Source: Zygnema cylindricum
Taxonomy: Eukaryota; Streptophyta; Zygnematophyceae; Zygnematales; Zygnemataceae
Assembly: GCA_037447655.1 (NCBI GenBank)
Contig: JBBHKE010001151.1
Location: 1-46,625 of the forward strand
DNA: 46,625 nt
Reading direction: 5' to 3'
Within the stretch, counting starts at the first letter, position 1; each line of letters begins with the position of its first letter. Under the pieces are notes generated by a model. The model was not told the origin of the DNA. It was given only the letters and a program-made list of their open reading frames with translations, and ran no database searches. The position numbers and the translations under genes are program-made. Shown here piece after piece: positions 30,656 to 43,600 of the stretch.

Positions 30656-31037
30656 CGGAACGTGCTGCTGGAGCAGCAAACTTCAAAAGGTTGCAGCGCA
30701 GTCGGCAATGGAGTCAGAATATATGGCAGCAAGCTCGGCCCTCAAAGAACTCTTATGGGTAAAATCCATGTTGCAAGAATTAGGATTCATGTAGGTTGGG
30801 CCACAGGTGATCTGGTGTGATAACCATGCTACCATTGCCATTTCCTCTAACCCAAGTCACCACTTCAAGAGTAAACACATGGATGTACGATTACACTTTG
30901 TAAGAGAAAAAGTTTTCTCTAGGGTGATCAAATAATGTTATCTGCCAGATGCAACAATGGTTGCTGATATGCTTATTAAAACTCTTCTTGCTCCCAAGCT
31001 GCACTATTATAGGAATGCAGTAGGATTCGGTGAATAG
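30656..31037 (+). pseudogene. RNase H C-terminal part of the collapsed C element
   Basis: It reads GTCCWSSKLQKVAAQSAMES-EYMAASSALKELLW after the D LTR, with MESEYMA keeping the catalytic Glu. In-frame stops follow (TAG near 30794 and TAA near 30933). A CDNHATIA motif, KHMDVRLHFVREKV and a final GFGE stop at 31037 are recognisable. The gene is dead. Confidence 0.82.
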
Positions 31038-31195
31038 GTGAGAAGCTCCACAGCGATACTGCCATTTTGCCCTAATATAGCTACGCTGCTACGTTACCAT
31101 GTTGCGCTACTATGGTTGCGCTGCTATGTTGCCATGATGCACTAAGTACAACATCGCAGCTGCGCTTATACACTGAGTCTAAAGCTCTAGGGGAG

Positions 31196-31655
31196 TATTG
31201 GTTTTTGAGAGTTTAAGTCTTAGCAAATTTACAGGACGACGGGAAAATAGATCTATAGGGACACGCGTCGTCACTTGAAGCACAATGAAAGTTTTAATGG
31301 TACCGACACCAGTATTGTAACAGCGCAGCTGCGACGCAAATGGAACAAACGCAGCTTCGGTTATTTTTGATATGATCCTTACGAACCAACGCTGGTGTTA
31401 CGCGATAAGACAAACACAGCTGCGGCTATTTTTGGTATGGGACAACGCAGCTGCGGCGAAGTTGCGGATATTCGAATATGAACTGGAACTAGACTGGGCT
31501 CCTACGGTTGAACAGAATCCTGTCAACTGACGAGATTCACAAATGACTCACTGACAGATGTCTTTACAACAACTGAGTGCACATATCCGGACAAACGTAA
31601 CTAGCCGGCGGCGAGTATTTGTATAATCACTTAGTACAAATTCTAAGTAATGTGA
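31196..31655 (+). repeat. Truncated C-type LTR, 3' copy
   Basis: It starts TATTGGTTTTTGAGAG after the polypurine tract CTCTAGGGGAG (31185-31195). It follows the C LTR for about 460 bases and is then replaced by satellite at about 31656. Confidence 0.8.
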
Positions 31656-33663
31656 TTTAACTCTTTTTGCGACCGTGAACAACAAACTCGTTTGTTACAA
31701 ATATCTTTGTTAGGGCAAACTCAAATTTGTGTTAGAAATATGTTTTGAGGATATTATTATATAATTTTGTAAGCAATAACAATATAAAGTGTTTCTTACC
31801 ACTATTATTGTTAGCGCAAACAAAAACTTGTGTTATAAACATGGTTCGGAGTTTATTTTACCTCTTTTCGTGACCCCGAACAATAAACATTTTTTGTTAC
31901 AAATATCTATGTTAGCGCAAACTCAAATTTGTGTTAGAAACATGGTTCAGGGTTTTTTTTTAACTATTTTAGTGAGCGTTAACAATATAAAGTGTTTGTT
32001 ACCACTATTGATGGTAGCGCAAACACAAACGTGTGTTATAAACATAGTTCTAAGTTTTTTTTTACCTCTTTTTGTGACCGCGAACAATAAACGTTGTTTG
32101 TTACAAATATCTTTGTTAGCGCAAACTCAAATTTGTGTTAGAAACATGAATTGGGGTTTTTTTTAACTATTTTTGTGAGTGTTAATAATGTAAATGATTT
32201 GATAGCACTATTGTTGTTAGCGCAAACACAAACTTGTGTTATAAACATAGTTCGGAGTTTATTTTACCTCTTTTTGTGACAGCGAACAATAAACGTTGAT
32301 AGTTACAAATATCTTTGTAAGCGCAAACTCAAATTTGGGTTAGAAACATGTTTTAAGGATTTTATTAACTATTTTTGTAAGCAATAACAATACAAAGTGT
32401 TTGTTACCACTATTGTTGTTAGCGCTAACACAAACTTGTGTTATAAACATGGTTCGGAATATATTTGAACTCTTTTTGTGACCGTGAACAACAAAGTTTG
32501 TTAAAAATATCTTTGTTAGGGCAAACTCAAATTTGTGTTAGAAACATGTTTTTGGGATTTTATTAACTAATTTTGTAAGCAATAACAATATAAAGTGTTT
32601 CTTACCACTATTGTTGTTAGGGCAAACAAAAAATTATGTTATAAACATGGTTCGGAGTTTATTTTACCTCTTTTCCTGACCCCGAACAATAAACGTTGTT
32701 TGTTACAAATATCTATGTTAGCGCAAACTCAAATTTGTGTTAGAAACATGGTTTAGGGTTTTTTTTAGCTATTTTTGTGAACAATAACAATATAAAGTGT
32801 TTGTTACCACTATTGTTGTTAGCGCAAACACAAACTTATAGTATAAACATGGTTCGGAGTTTATTTTAAATCTTTTTGTGACTAGGAAATTTAAATGTTA
32901 TTTGTTACAAATATCTTTGTTCACACAATCTAAAATTTGTGTTATAAACATGGTTGAGGGTTTTTAGTTTAAATATTTAGTGAGCGTTATCAATATAAAG
33001 TGTTTGTTACCACTAATGTTGTTAGCGCAAGCACAAACTTGTGTTATAAATATGGTTAGAGTTTATTTTTCCTCTTTTTGTGACCGCGAACAATAACAAT
33101 TGTTTGTTACAAATATCTTTGTTAGCGCAAACTCAAATTTGTGATAAAGCATGGTTTAGGATTTTTTTTAACTATTTTTGTGAGCGTTAACAATATAAAG
33201 TGTTTGTTACCACTATTGTTGTTAGCACAAACACAAACTTGTGTTATAAACATGGTTCGGAGTTTATTTTACCTTTTTTTATGACCGCGAACAATAAACG
33301 TTGTTTGTTACAAATATCTTTGTTAGCGCAAACTAAAATTTGTGATAGAAGCATGGTTTAGGGTTTTTTTTTTTTTTAACATTATGAGTGTTAAAAGATA
33401 AAAATATTGTTACTACTATTGTTGTTGGCGCAAACACAAACTTGAGTTATTAACATGGTTCAGAGTTTTTTTTTTTTTTTTTTTGTGATCGCGAACGATA
33501 AACGTTGTTTGTTACAAATATCTATGTTAGCGCAAACTCATTCTTTCTTAATAAACATGGTTTAAGGTTTTATTGAAATATTTTGTGAGCGTTAACAAGA
33601 AAAAGTGGTTGTTACCACTATCGTTGTTAGCGCAAACAAAAACTTGTGTTATAACATGGTTCC
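31656..33663. repeat. Satellite array, block 2 (about 10 dimers)
   Basis: Same dimer as block 1. The block ends in half A at ATGGTTCC, where the solo LTR at 33664 is inserted. GTTCC at 33659-33663 is the left target duplication. Confidence 0.92.
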
Positions 33664-34672
33664 TGTTGTTTTTGAAAAGTAAGTTTCGTGCGTACGCGTT
33701 GTTTCGTGCGTACACAATGTTTCGTGAGTACAGTACGCGATTTTAATGCGTATGATATTTGGATTTACTGTGGAGGTTCGAATGGATTTGCAGATTGGGG
33801 GAGAAATGGAACTACTTGTTTTGGGACGTACGGAACTATTTGAGTGATGCGAAACAAACATATGAAAAAGTACGAAATGTGTAAGTCAAAGGTACGGATT
33901 AATTTGGATGATTTGACGTCACTTCGTCAAGTGGATTGTGTGACCACGCGACACTACATCAAGGATGCCGAATAAGATCTACGGACGGCGGCGCCGTCAG
34001 TTTGGTGAGGCGTCCATCACATAATATTTACTTTGGACGGTTCCGATTGGTTTGACGGAATTCGTAAGACTTGTAAATATTTGACAATGTTTTGTCCTGT
34101 GTATTATTTAATAGTGTAGATCTTAGGTACACTCACATTAATAGAGGTTATTGATTGATTACGTACGGCTGGTATGCCTCCGTACAGTTAGTAGTAAGCT
34201 GTAGTGTATATTTGTAGAACTTAGTCATTTTTAGACTTAGGAACTTTTTGGACATAAACTGTTTCTGCTCCTTTTTGGGAATTTCATCTGAGAATTGCTC
34301 TCACTTATATTGGCAGAATTATCTGAAATTTTGCATGTATTTTCCTCCTTGTATTGGAAATATTGTGGCAAATTTTCAGACCTAGTGTGTGTATGGTTTG
34401 CTTGGGGCTTCATTGTGAAGTTGGTCAGATTTATCATAGTTCTGACATGCTGTTTTTCTGCAACTTTGACTGAGTGATGTGGGAATTCTGGTTGGTATAT
34501 TTATATGCAATTTGGTGAGGATACTTAGTGGCATAGGAAATATCTATTTGTGAAGTTTCAGCTTGGTTTGATAATTCTGTAGAATTCTGAGTGGAATCAA
34601 AGTAGGCTGTTTTGGGGTAGTCTGTGGTGCTTCCGAGGGTACATTCATGGCTGAAAATGGCTATGAACAACA
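33664..34672. mobile_element. Solo LTR, unnamed family E (1009 bp), in the satellite
   Basis: It starts TGTTGTTTTTGAAAAG and ends ATGAACAACA, so TGTTGT/ACAACA ends. It is flanked by GTTCC (33659-33663) and CTTCC (34673-34677), a 5-bp target duplication with one mismatch. Removing the LTR and one flank restores an uninterrupted satellite unit (ATGGTTCCGAGT). A TTTCGTGCGTACG-type motif is repeated three times at 33685-33740. No coding sequence is seen. It is a different family from A to D by sequence. Confidence 0.82.
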
Positions 34673-37600
34673 CTTCCGAGTATATTTTATTTCTTTTTGT
34701 GACCGCAAACAAAAAACATTGTTTGTTACAAATATCTATGTTAGCGTAAACTCAAATTTGTTTTAAAAACATGGTTTACGGTTTTTTTTAAATATTTTGT
34801 GAGCGTTAACAATAAAAAGTGTTTGTTACCACCATTGTTGTTAGCGCAAACACAGACTTGTGTTATAAACATGGTTCAGATTTTATTTTACCTTTTTTTG
34901 TGACCGCGAACAATAAACGTTGTTAGATACAAATATCTTTGTTAACACAAACTCAAATTTGTGTTACAAACATGTTTTAGGGTTTTTTTAACTATTTTTG
35001 TGAGCGTTAACAATTTAAAGTGTTTGATTGCACTATTGTTATAAGGATAATCACAAACTTGTTTTATAAACATGGTTTGGAGTTTGTTTTACCTCTTTTT
35101 GTGACCGCGAACAATAAACTTTTTTATTACAAATATCTTTGTTAGCGCAAACTCAAATTTGTGTTAAAAACATGGTTTAAGGTTTTTTTTAAATAACTTT
35201 GTGAGCGTTAACAATATAAATAGCTTGTTATCAGTATTGTTTTTTAAGCGCAAACACTAACTTGTGTTATAAACATGGTTCAGAGTTTATTTTACCTCTT
35301 TTTGTGACCGCGAATAATATACGTTGTTTGATACAAATATCTTAGTTAACGCAAACTCAAATTTGTGTTAGAAAACATGGTTTAGGGTTTTTATTTTTAA
35401 ACATTATGAGCGTTAAAAGGATAAAGTGTTTATTACCACTATTGTCGTTAGCGCAAACACAAACTTGTGTTATAAACATCGTTGAGAGTTTATTTTATTT
35501 CTTTTTGTGATCGCGAACAATAAACGTTGTTTGTTACAAATATTCATGTTAGCGCAAACTCAAATTTGTTTTATAAACATGATTACAGTTTTTTTAAATA
35601 TTTTGTGAGAATTAACAATAAAAAGTGTTTGTTACCACCATTGTTGTTAGCGGAAACATAAACTTGTGTTATAAACATGGTTGGGAGTTTATTTTACCTC
35701 TTTTTGTGACAGCGAACAATAAACGTTGTTTGTTACAAATATCTTTGTTAACACAAACTCAAATTTGTGTTACAAACATGTTTTAGGGTTTTTTTTAAAT
35801 ATTTTTGTCAGCGTTTACAATTTAAAGTGTTTGATAGCACTATGATTATTAGGACAATCACAAACTTGTGTTATAAACATGGTTTGGAGTTTATTTTAAC
35901 TCTTTTTGTGACTGCAAAAATAAACGTTGTTTATTACAAATATCTTTGTTAGCGCAAACTCAAATTTGTGTCAGAAATATGGTTGAGGATTTTTTTTTAC
36001 TATTTTTATAAGCATTAACAAGAGAAGAAGTTTGTTACCACTATTGTTGTTTGCGCAAACACAAACTTGTGTATGAACACGTGTCGAAGTTTATTTTACC
36101 TCTTTTTGTGACCGCGAACAATAAACGTTGTATCTTACAAATATCTTTGTTAGCGCAAACTCAGATTTGTGTTAGAAACATGGTTTGGGGTTTTTTTTAA
36201 ATATTTTTGTGAGCGTTAAAAATATAAATAGTTTGTTACCATTATTGTTGTTAGCGCAAACAAAAACTTTTGTTATCAACATGGTTCGGAGTTTATTTTA
36301 CATCTTTTTCTGACCGCGAACAATAAAGGTTGTTTATTACAAATATCTTTGTTAGCGCACACTCAAATTTGTGTCAGAAATATGGTTGAGGGTTTTTTTT
36401 AAATATTTTTGTGAGTGTTAACAAAATAAAGAGTTTGTTACTACTATTGTTGTTAGCGCAAACACAAACTTGTGTTATACACATTGTTCGGAGTTTATTT
36501 AACCTCATTTTATGACCCTGAACAATAAACGTTATTTGTTACAAATATCTTTGTTAGCGCAAACTCAAATTTGTGTTAGAAACATGTTTTAGGGATTTTT
36601 TTAACTATTTTTGTGAGCAATAACATAATAAAGTGTTTGTTACCATTGTTGTTGTTAGCGCAAACATAAACTTGTGTTATAAACATGGTTCAGAGATTAT
36701 TTTACCTCTTTTTATGACTTAGAACAATAAACATCGTTTGTTACAAATATTTTTGTTAGGGGAAACTCAAATTTGTGTTAGAAATATGGTTTAGGATGTT
36801 TTTAAAATATTTTTGTGAGGGTTAACAATACAGAATGTTTGTTACCACTATTGTTGTTAGCGCAAACACCAACTTGTGTTATAAACACGCTGTGGAGTTT
36901 ATTTTACATCTTTTTGTGACCGTGAACAATAAAAGTCATTTGTTACAAATATCTTTGTTAGGGCAAACTCAAATTTTTGTTAGAAATATGGTTTAGGATT
37001 TTTTTTAAATAATTTTGTGAGTGTTTACAATATAAAGAGTTTGTTACCACTATTGTTGTTACCGCAAACACAAACTTGTGTTATAGACATAGTTCATAGT
37101 TTATTTTACCTCTTTTTATGACCCCAACAATAAACGTTGTTTATTACAAATATCTTTGTAAGCGCAAACTGAAATTTGTGTTAAAAACAATGTTGAGGGT
37201 TTTTTCTATTTTTTTTGTGAGCGTTTACAAAATAAAGAGTTTGTTACCACTATTGTTGTTAGCGCAAACACAAACTTGTGTTATACACATTGTTTCTATT
37301 TTTTTTGTGAGCGTTTACAAAATAAAGAGTTTGTTACCACTATTGTTGTTAGCGCAAACACAAACTTGTGTTATACACATTGTTCGGAGTTTATTTAGCC
37401 TCATTTTATGACCCCGAACAATAAACGTTGTTTATTACAAATATCTTTGTAAGCGCAAACTGAAATTTGTGTTAAAAACATGGATTAGGATTTTTTTTAA
37501 ATGTTTTGTAAGCGTTAACAATATAAAGTGTATGTTATTACTATTGTTGTGAGCACAAACACAAAATTGTGTTATAAACATGATTTGGAGTTTATTTTAC

Positions 37601-40600
37601 CTTTTTTTGTGACCACGAACAATAAACGTTGTTTGTTACAAATATCTATGTTAGCGCAAACTCAAATTTGTATTAGAAACATGTTTTAGGGATTTTTTTA
37701 ACTATTTTTATGAGCAATAACATAATAAAGTGTTTGTTACCATTGTTGTTGTTAGCGCAATCATAAACTTGTGTTGAAAACATGGTTCAGAGATTATTTT
37801 CCTCTTTTTGTGACTGAGAACAATAAACATCATTTGTTACAAATATTTTTGTTAGGGGAAACTCAAATTTGTGTTAAAAATATGGTTTAGGACTTTTTTT
37901 AAATAATTTTTTGAGTGTTAACAATATAAAGTGTTTGTTACCACTATTGTTGTTAGCCGAAACAGAAACGTGTGTTATAAACATGGTTTGGAGTTTAGTT
38001 TACCTTTTTTTTCTGACAGCGAACAATAACATTGTTTATTACAAATATAAATATAAATGCAAACTGAAAAATTTGTTAAAAACATGGTTTAGGGTTTTTT
38101 CAGGATATTTTTGTGAGCGTTAACAATATAAACTGTTTGTTACCACTATTGTTGTTAGCGCAAACAAAAACTTGTGTTATAAACATTGTCCGGATTTTAT
38201 TTTACCTCTGTTTGTGACCACGAACAATAAACGTTGATTGTTACAAATATCTTTGTTAACACAAACTCAATTTTGTGTTACAAATATGTTTAGGGTTTTT
38301 TTATTTTTATTTTAGTGAGCGTCAACAATGTAAATTAATTGATAGCACTATTGTTGTTAGTGCAAACACAAACTTGTGTTATAAACATGGTTTGGAGTTT
38401 ATTTTACATCTTTTTCTGACTACGAACAATAAACGTTGTTTATTACAAATATCTTTGTTAGCGCACACTCAAATTTGTGTCAGAAATATGGTTGAGGATT
38501 TTTTCTAAATACTTTTGTGAGTGTTAACAATATAAAGTGTTTGTTACCACTATTGTTGTTACCGAAAACACAAACTTGTGTTATAGACATAGTTCATAGT
38601 TTATTTTACCTCTTTTTATGACCCCAACAATAAACGTTGTTTATTACAAATATATTTGTAAGCGCAAACTGAAATTTGTGTTAGAAACATGGTTGAGGGT
38701 TTTTTCTATTTTTTTTGTGAGCGTTTACAAATTAAAGAGTTTGTTACCACTATTGTTGTTAGCGCAAACACAAACTTGTGTTGTACACATTGTTCAGAGT
38801 TTATTTAGCCTCATTTTATGACCCCGAACAATAAACGTTATTTGTTACAAATATCTTTGTTAGCGCAAACTCAAATTTGTGTTAGAAACACGTTTTAGGG
38901 ATTTTTTTAACTATTTTTGTGAGCAATAACATAATAAAGTGTTTGTTACCATTGTTGTTGTTAGCGCAAACATAAACTTGTGTTATAAACATGTTCCTGA
39001 GATTATTTTACCTCTTTTTGTGACTGAGAACAATAAAGATCGTTTGTTAAAAATATTTTTGTTAGGGCAAACGTAAATTTGTGTTAGAAACATGGTTGAG
39101 GGTTTTTTTTTAATATTTTTGTGAGCGTTAACAATATAAAGAGTTTGTTACCACTACTGTTGTTAGCGCAAACATAAACTTGTGTTATAAACATGGTTAA
39201 GAGTTTTTTTTACCTCTTTTTGTGACTGCGAACAATAAACGTTGTTTGTTAAAAATATCTTTCTAAGCGCAAACTCAAATTTATGCTAGAAACATGGTTT
39301 AGGGTTTTTTTAAATATTTTTGTGAGCGTTAACAATATCAATAGTATGTTACCACTAATGTTGCTAGCGCAAACACAAACTTGTGTTTTAAACATGGTTT
39401 GGAGTTTATTTTATCTCTTTTTGTGACTGCGAACAATAAACATTGTTTATTACAAATATCTTTGTAAGCGCAAACTCAAATTTGTGCTAAAAACATGGTT
39501 TAGGGTTTTTTCAAAATATTTTTGTGAGCGTTAACAATATAAATTGTTTGTTACCACGATTGTTGTTAGAGCAAACAAAAAATTGTGATATAATCTTGGT
39601 CCAGATTTTATTTTACCTCTTTTTCTGACGACGAACAAAAAACGTTGCTTGTTACAAATATCTTTGTTAACACAAACTCAAATTTGTTTTACAAACATGG
39701 TTTATGGTTTTTTTAAATATTTTTGTGAGCGTTAACAATTTAAAGTTTTTGATAGCAATATTGTTGTTAGCGCAAACACAAACTTATGTAATTAATATGG
39801 TTCTGATTTTATTTTACCTCTTTTTGTGACCACGAACAATAAACGTTGCTTGTTACAAATATCTTTGTTAACACAAGCTCAAATTTGTGTTACAAATATA
39901 GTTTAGGGTTTTTATTTATTTATTTTTGTGAGCATTAACAATGTAAAGTGTTTGTTATCACAATTGTTGTTTACACAAACACAAACTTGTGTTATAAAAA
40001 TGGTTCGGAGTTTATATTACCTCTTTTTGTGACCGAGAACAATAATCGTTGTTTGTTTTTAATATCTTTGCTAGGACAAACTCAAATTTGTGTTAAAAAG
40101 ATGGTTTATGGTTATTTTTTTTTAACATTATGAGCATTAACAAGATAAAGTGTTTATTACCACTATTATTGTTAGCTTAAACACAAACTTGTGTTATAAA
40201 CATGGATTAGAGTTTATTTTACCTCTTTTTTTGACCGTGAACAATAAATGTTGTTAGTTACAAATATACATGTTAGCGCAAACTCAATTATTTTTTATAA
40301 AATGGTTTACAGTTTTTTTAAAATATTTTGTGACAGTAAAAATAAAAAGTGTTGTTACCACTATTGTTGTTAGGGCAATAACATAATTGTGTTAAAAACA
40401 TGGTTTGAAGTTTATTTTACCTCTTTTTGTGACCGCGAACAATAAACGTTCTTTGTTACAAATATCTTTGCTAGCGCAAACTCAAATTTGTGTTAGAAAC
40501 ATGGTTTAGGGTTTTTTTTTAATTATTTTTGTGAGTGTTAACAATATAAAGTGTTTGTTACCACTATTGTTGTTAGCACAAACACAAATTTGTGTTATAA

Positions 40601-43600
40601 ACATGGTTTGGAGTTTATTTTACCTCTTTTTGTGTTGCGAACAATAAACGTTGTTTGTTATAAATATCTTAGTTAGCGCAAACTCAAATTTGTGATAACA
40701 GCATGGTTTAGGGTTTTTTTTAAATATTTTTGTGAGCGTTAACAATATAAATAGTTTGTTACCACTATTTTTGTTAGCGCAAACACAAACATGTGTTATT
40801 AACATAGTTCAGAGTTATTCACCTCTTTTTGTGACCGCGAACAATAAACGTTGTTTGTTACAAATATCTAGGTTAGCGCATACTCAAATTTGTGATAGAA
40901 GCATGGTTTAGGGTTTTTTTTTAATATTTTTGTGAGCGTTAACGATATAAATAGTTTGTTACCACTATTGTTGTTAGCGCAAACACAAACTTGTGTTATT
41001 AACATGGTTCAGAGTTATTTTACCTCTTTTTGTGACCGCGAACAATAAACGTTGTTTGTCACAAATATCTTTGTTAGCGCAAATTCAAATTTGTGTTAGA
41101 AACATGGTTAAGGTTTTTTTTTAACTATTTTGTGAGCGTTAACAATATAAAGTTGTTTGTGACAAATATCTAGGTTAGCGCATACTCAAATTTGTGATAG
41201 AAGCATGGTTTAGGGTTTTTTTTTAATATTTTTGTGAGCGTTAACGATATAAATAGTTTGTTACCACTATTGTTGTTAGCACAAACACAAACTTTTTTAA
41301 AAAACATGGTTCAGAGTTCATTTTACCTCTTTTTGTGACCGCGAACAATAAACGTTGTTTGTCACAAATATCTTTGTTAGTGCAAATTCAAATTTGTGTT
41401 AGAAACATGGTTAAGGTTTTTTTTTAACTATTTTGTGAGCGTTAACAATATAAAGTTTTTGTTACCATTATTGTTGTTAGCGCAAACACAAACTTGTGTT
41501 ATATACATGTTTCAGAGTTTATTTTACCTCTTTTTGTGACCGCGAACAATAAACGTTGTTTGTTACAAATATATATGTTAGCGCAAACTCAAATTTGTGA
41601 TAGAAGCATAGTTTAGGGTTTTTTATTAATATTTTTGTGAGCGTTAACAAGATAAAGTGTCTGTTACCACTATTGTTGTTAGCGCAAAAATAAACTTGTG
41701 TTTTAAACATGGTTCAGAGTTTATTTTACCTCTTTTTGTGACCATAAACAATAAAAGTTGTTTGTTACAAATATATATGTTAGCGCAAACTCATTTTTTT
41801 TTAATAAACATAGTTTAGAGTTATTTTTAACTATTTTATTGAGCATTAGCAATATAAAGTGTTTGTTACCACTATTGTTGTTAGCGCAAAATAAAACTTG
41901 TGTTATAAACATGGTTCGGAGTTTATTTTACCTCTTTTTGTGCCGGCGAACAATAAATGATGTTGGTTACAAATATCTTTGTTAGCGCAAACTCAAATTT
42001 GTGTTAAAAACATGGTTTAGGGTTTTTTTTAAATACATTTGTGAGGGTTAACAATATAAATAGTTTGTTACCTCTATTGTTGATAGTGCAAACACAAACT
42101 TGTGTTATAAACATGGTTTGGAGTTTATTTTACCTCTTTTTGTGATTGCGAACAATAAACGTTGTTTGTTATAAATATCTTAGTTAGCGCAAACTCAAAT
42201 TTGTGATAACAGCATGGTTTAGGGTTTTTTTTAAATATTTTTGTGAGCGTTAACAATATAAAAAGTTTGTTACCACTAATGTTGTTAGCGCAAACACAAA
42301 CTTGTTTTAAAAACATGGTTCGGAGTTTATTTCACCTCTTTTTGTGACCGAGAACAATAAATGTTGTTTGTTACAAATATCTTAGTTAGCGCAAACTCAA
42401 ATTTGTGCTAGAAACATGGTTTTAGGGTTTTTTTTTAACTATTTTTGTGAGCGTTAACAATATATAGTGTTTGTTACCACTATTGTTGTTCGCGCAAACA
42501 CAATCTTGTGTTATAAATATGGTTCAGAGTTTATTTTATTTCTTTTTGTGACCGCGATCAATAAACGTTGTTTGTTATAAATATCTTAGTTAGCGCAAAC
42601 TCAAATTTGTGATAGAAGCATAGTTTAGGGTTTTTTTTTAATATTTTGTGAGCGCTAACAATAAAAAGTGTTTGTTACCACTATTGTTGTTAGCGCAAAC
42701 AGAAACTTGAGTTATAAATATGGTTTGGAGTTTAATTTACCCCTTTTTGTGATCGCGAACAATAAACGTTGTTTGTTACAAATATCTTAGTTAGCCCAAA
42801 CTCAAATTTGTGTTAGAAACATGGTTAAGGGTTTAACTTTTTTTGTGAGTGTTAACAATGTAAATAGTTCGTTACCACTGTTATTGTTAGCGCAAACACA
42901 AACTTGTGTTATAAACATGATTCAAAGTTTATTTTACCTCTTTTTGTGACCGCGAATAATAAACTTTGTTTGTTACAAATATCTTAGTTAGTGCAAACTC
43001 AAATTTATGTTAGAAACATGGTTTGGGGGTTTTTTTTAACTATTTTTGTAAGCGTTAACAATATAAAGTGTTTGTTACCACTATTTTTGTTAGCGCAAAC
43101 ACAAACTTGTGTTGTAAATATGGTTTAGTAATTGTTTTATTTCTTTTTGTGAATGCGAACAATAAACGTTGTTTGTTATAAATATCTTTATTAGCGCAAA
43201 CTCAAATTTGTGTTAGAAACATGATTTAGGGTTTTTTTAAAACATTTTGTGAGCGTTAACAATAAAAAGTGTTTGTTACCACTATTGGTGTTAGCGCAAA
43301 AACAAACTTATGTTATGAACATGGTTTGGTGTTTTTTTACCTCTTTTTATGACCGCAAACAATAAACGTTGTTTGTTACAAATATCTTTGTTAGCGCAAA
43401 CTCAAATTTGTGTTAGAAATATGGTTTGGGGTTTTTTTAACTTTTTTTTTGAGCGTTAACAATATAAAGTGTTTGTTTCCACTATTGTTGTTAGCGCAAA
43501 CACAAACTTGTTTTAAAAACATGGTTCGGAGTTTATTTTACCTCTTTTTTTGACCGCAAACAATAAATGTTGTTAGTTACAAATATCTTTGTTAGCGCAA

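Larger units (their letters stand above)
29513..31655 (+). mobile_element. Collapsed C-type copia element with nested D LTR, inside the satellite
   Basis: The order is C-type LTR start (29513-29750), minus-strand D LTR lacking about 155 bp of its 3' end (29751-30655), RNase H end (30656-31037), polypurine tract, and a C-type LTR cut after 460 bp (31196-31655). Large deletions removed the first LTR end, gag, most of pol and the last LTR end. The satellite stops within half A on the left and resumes further along half A on the right. Confidence 0.82.

Noticed and set aside
31789-32166. A 125-codon frame and many 60-97-codon frames in the satellite
   Set aside because: They follow the repeat unit, have no domain or codon bias, and arise because stop-poor phases recur every dimer.
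34434-34712. A 92-codon minus-strand frame in the solo LTR E
   Set aside because: It spans the LTR end into satellite and has no domain.
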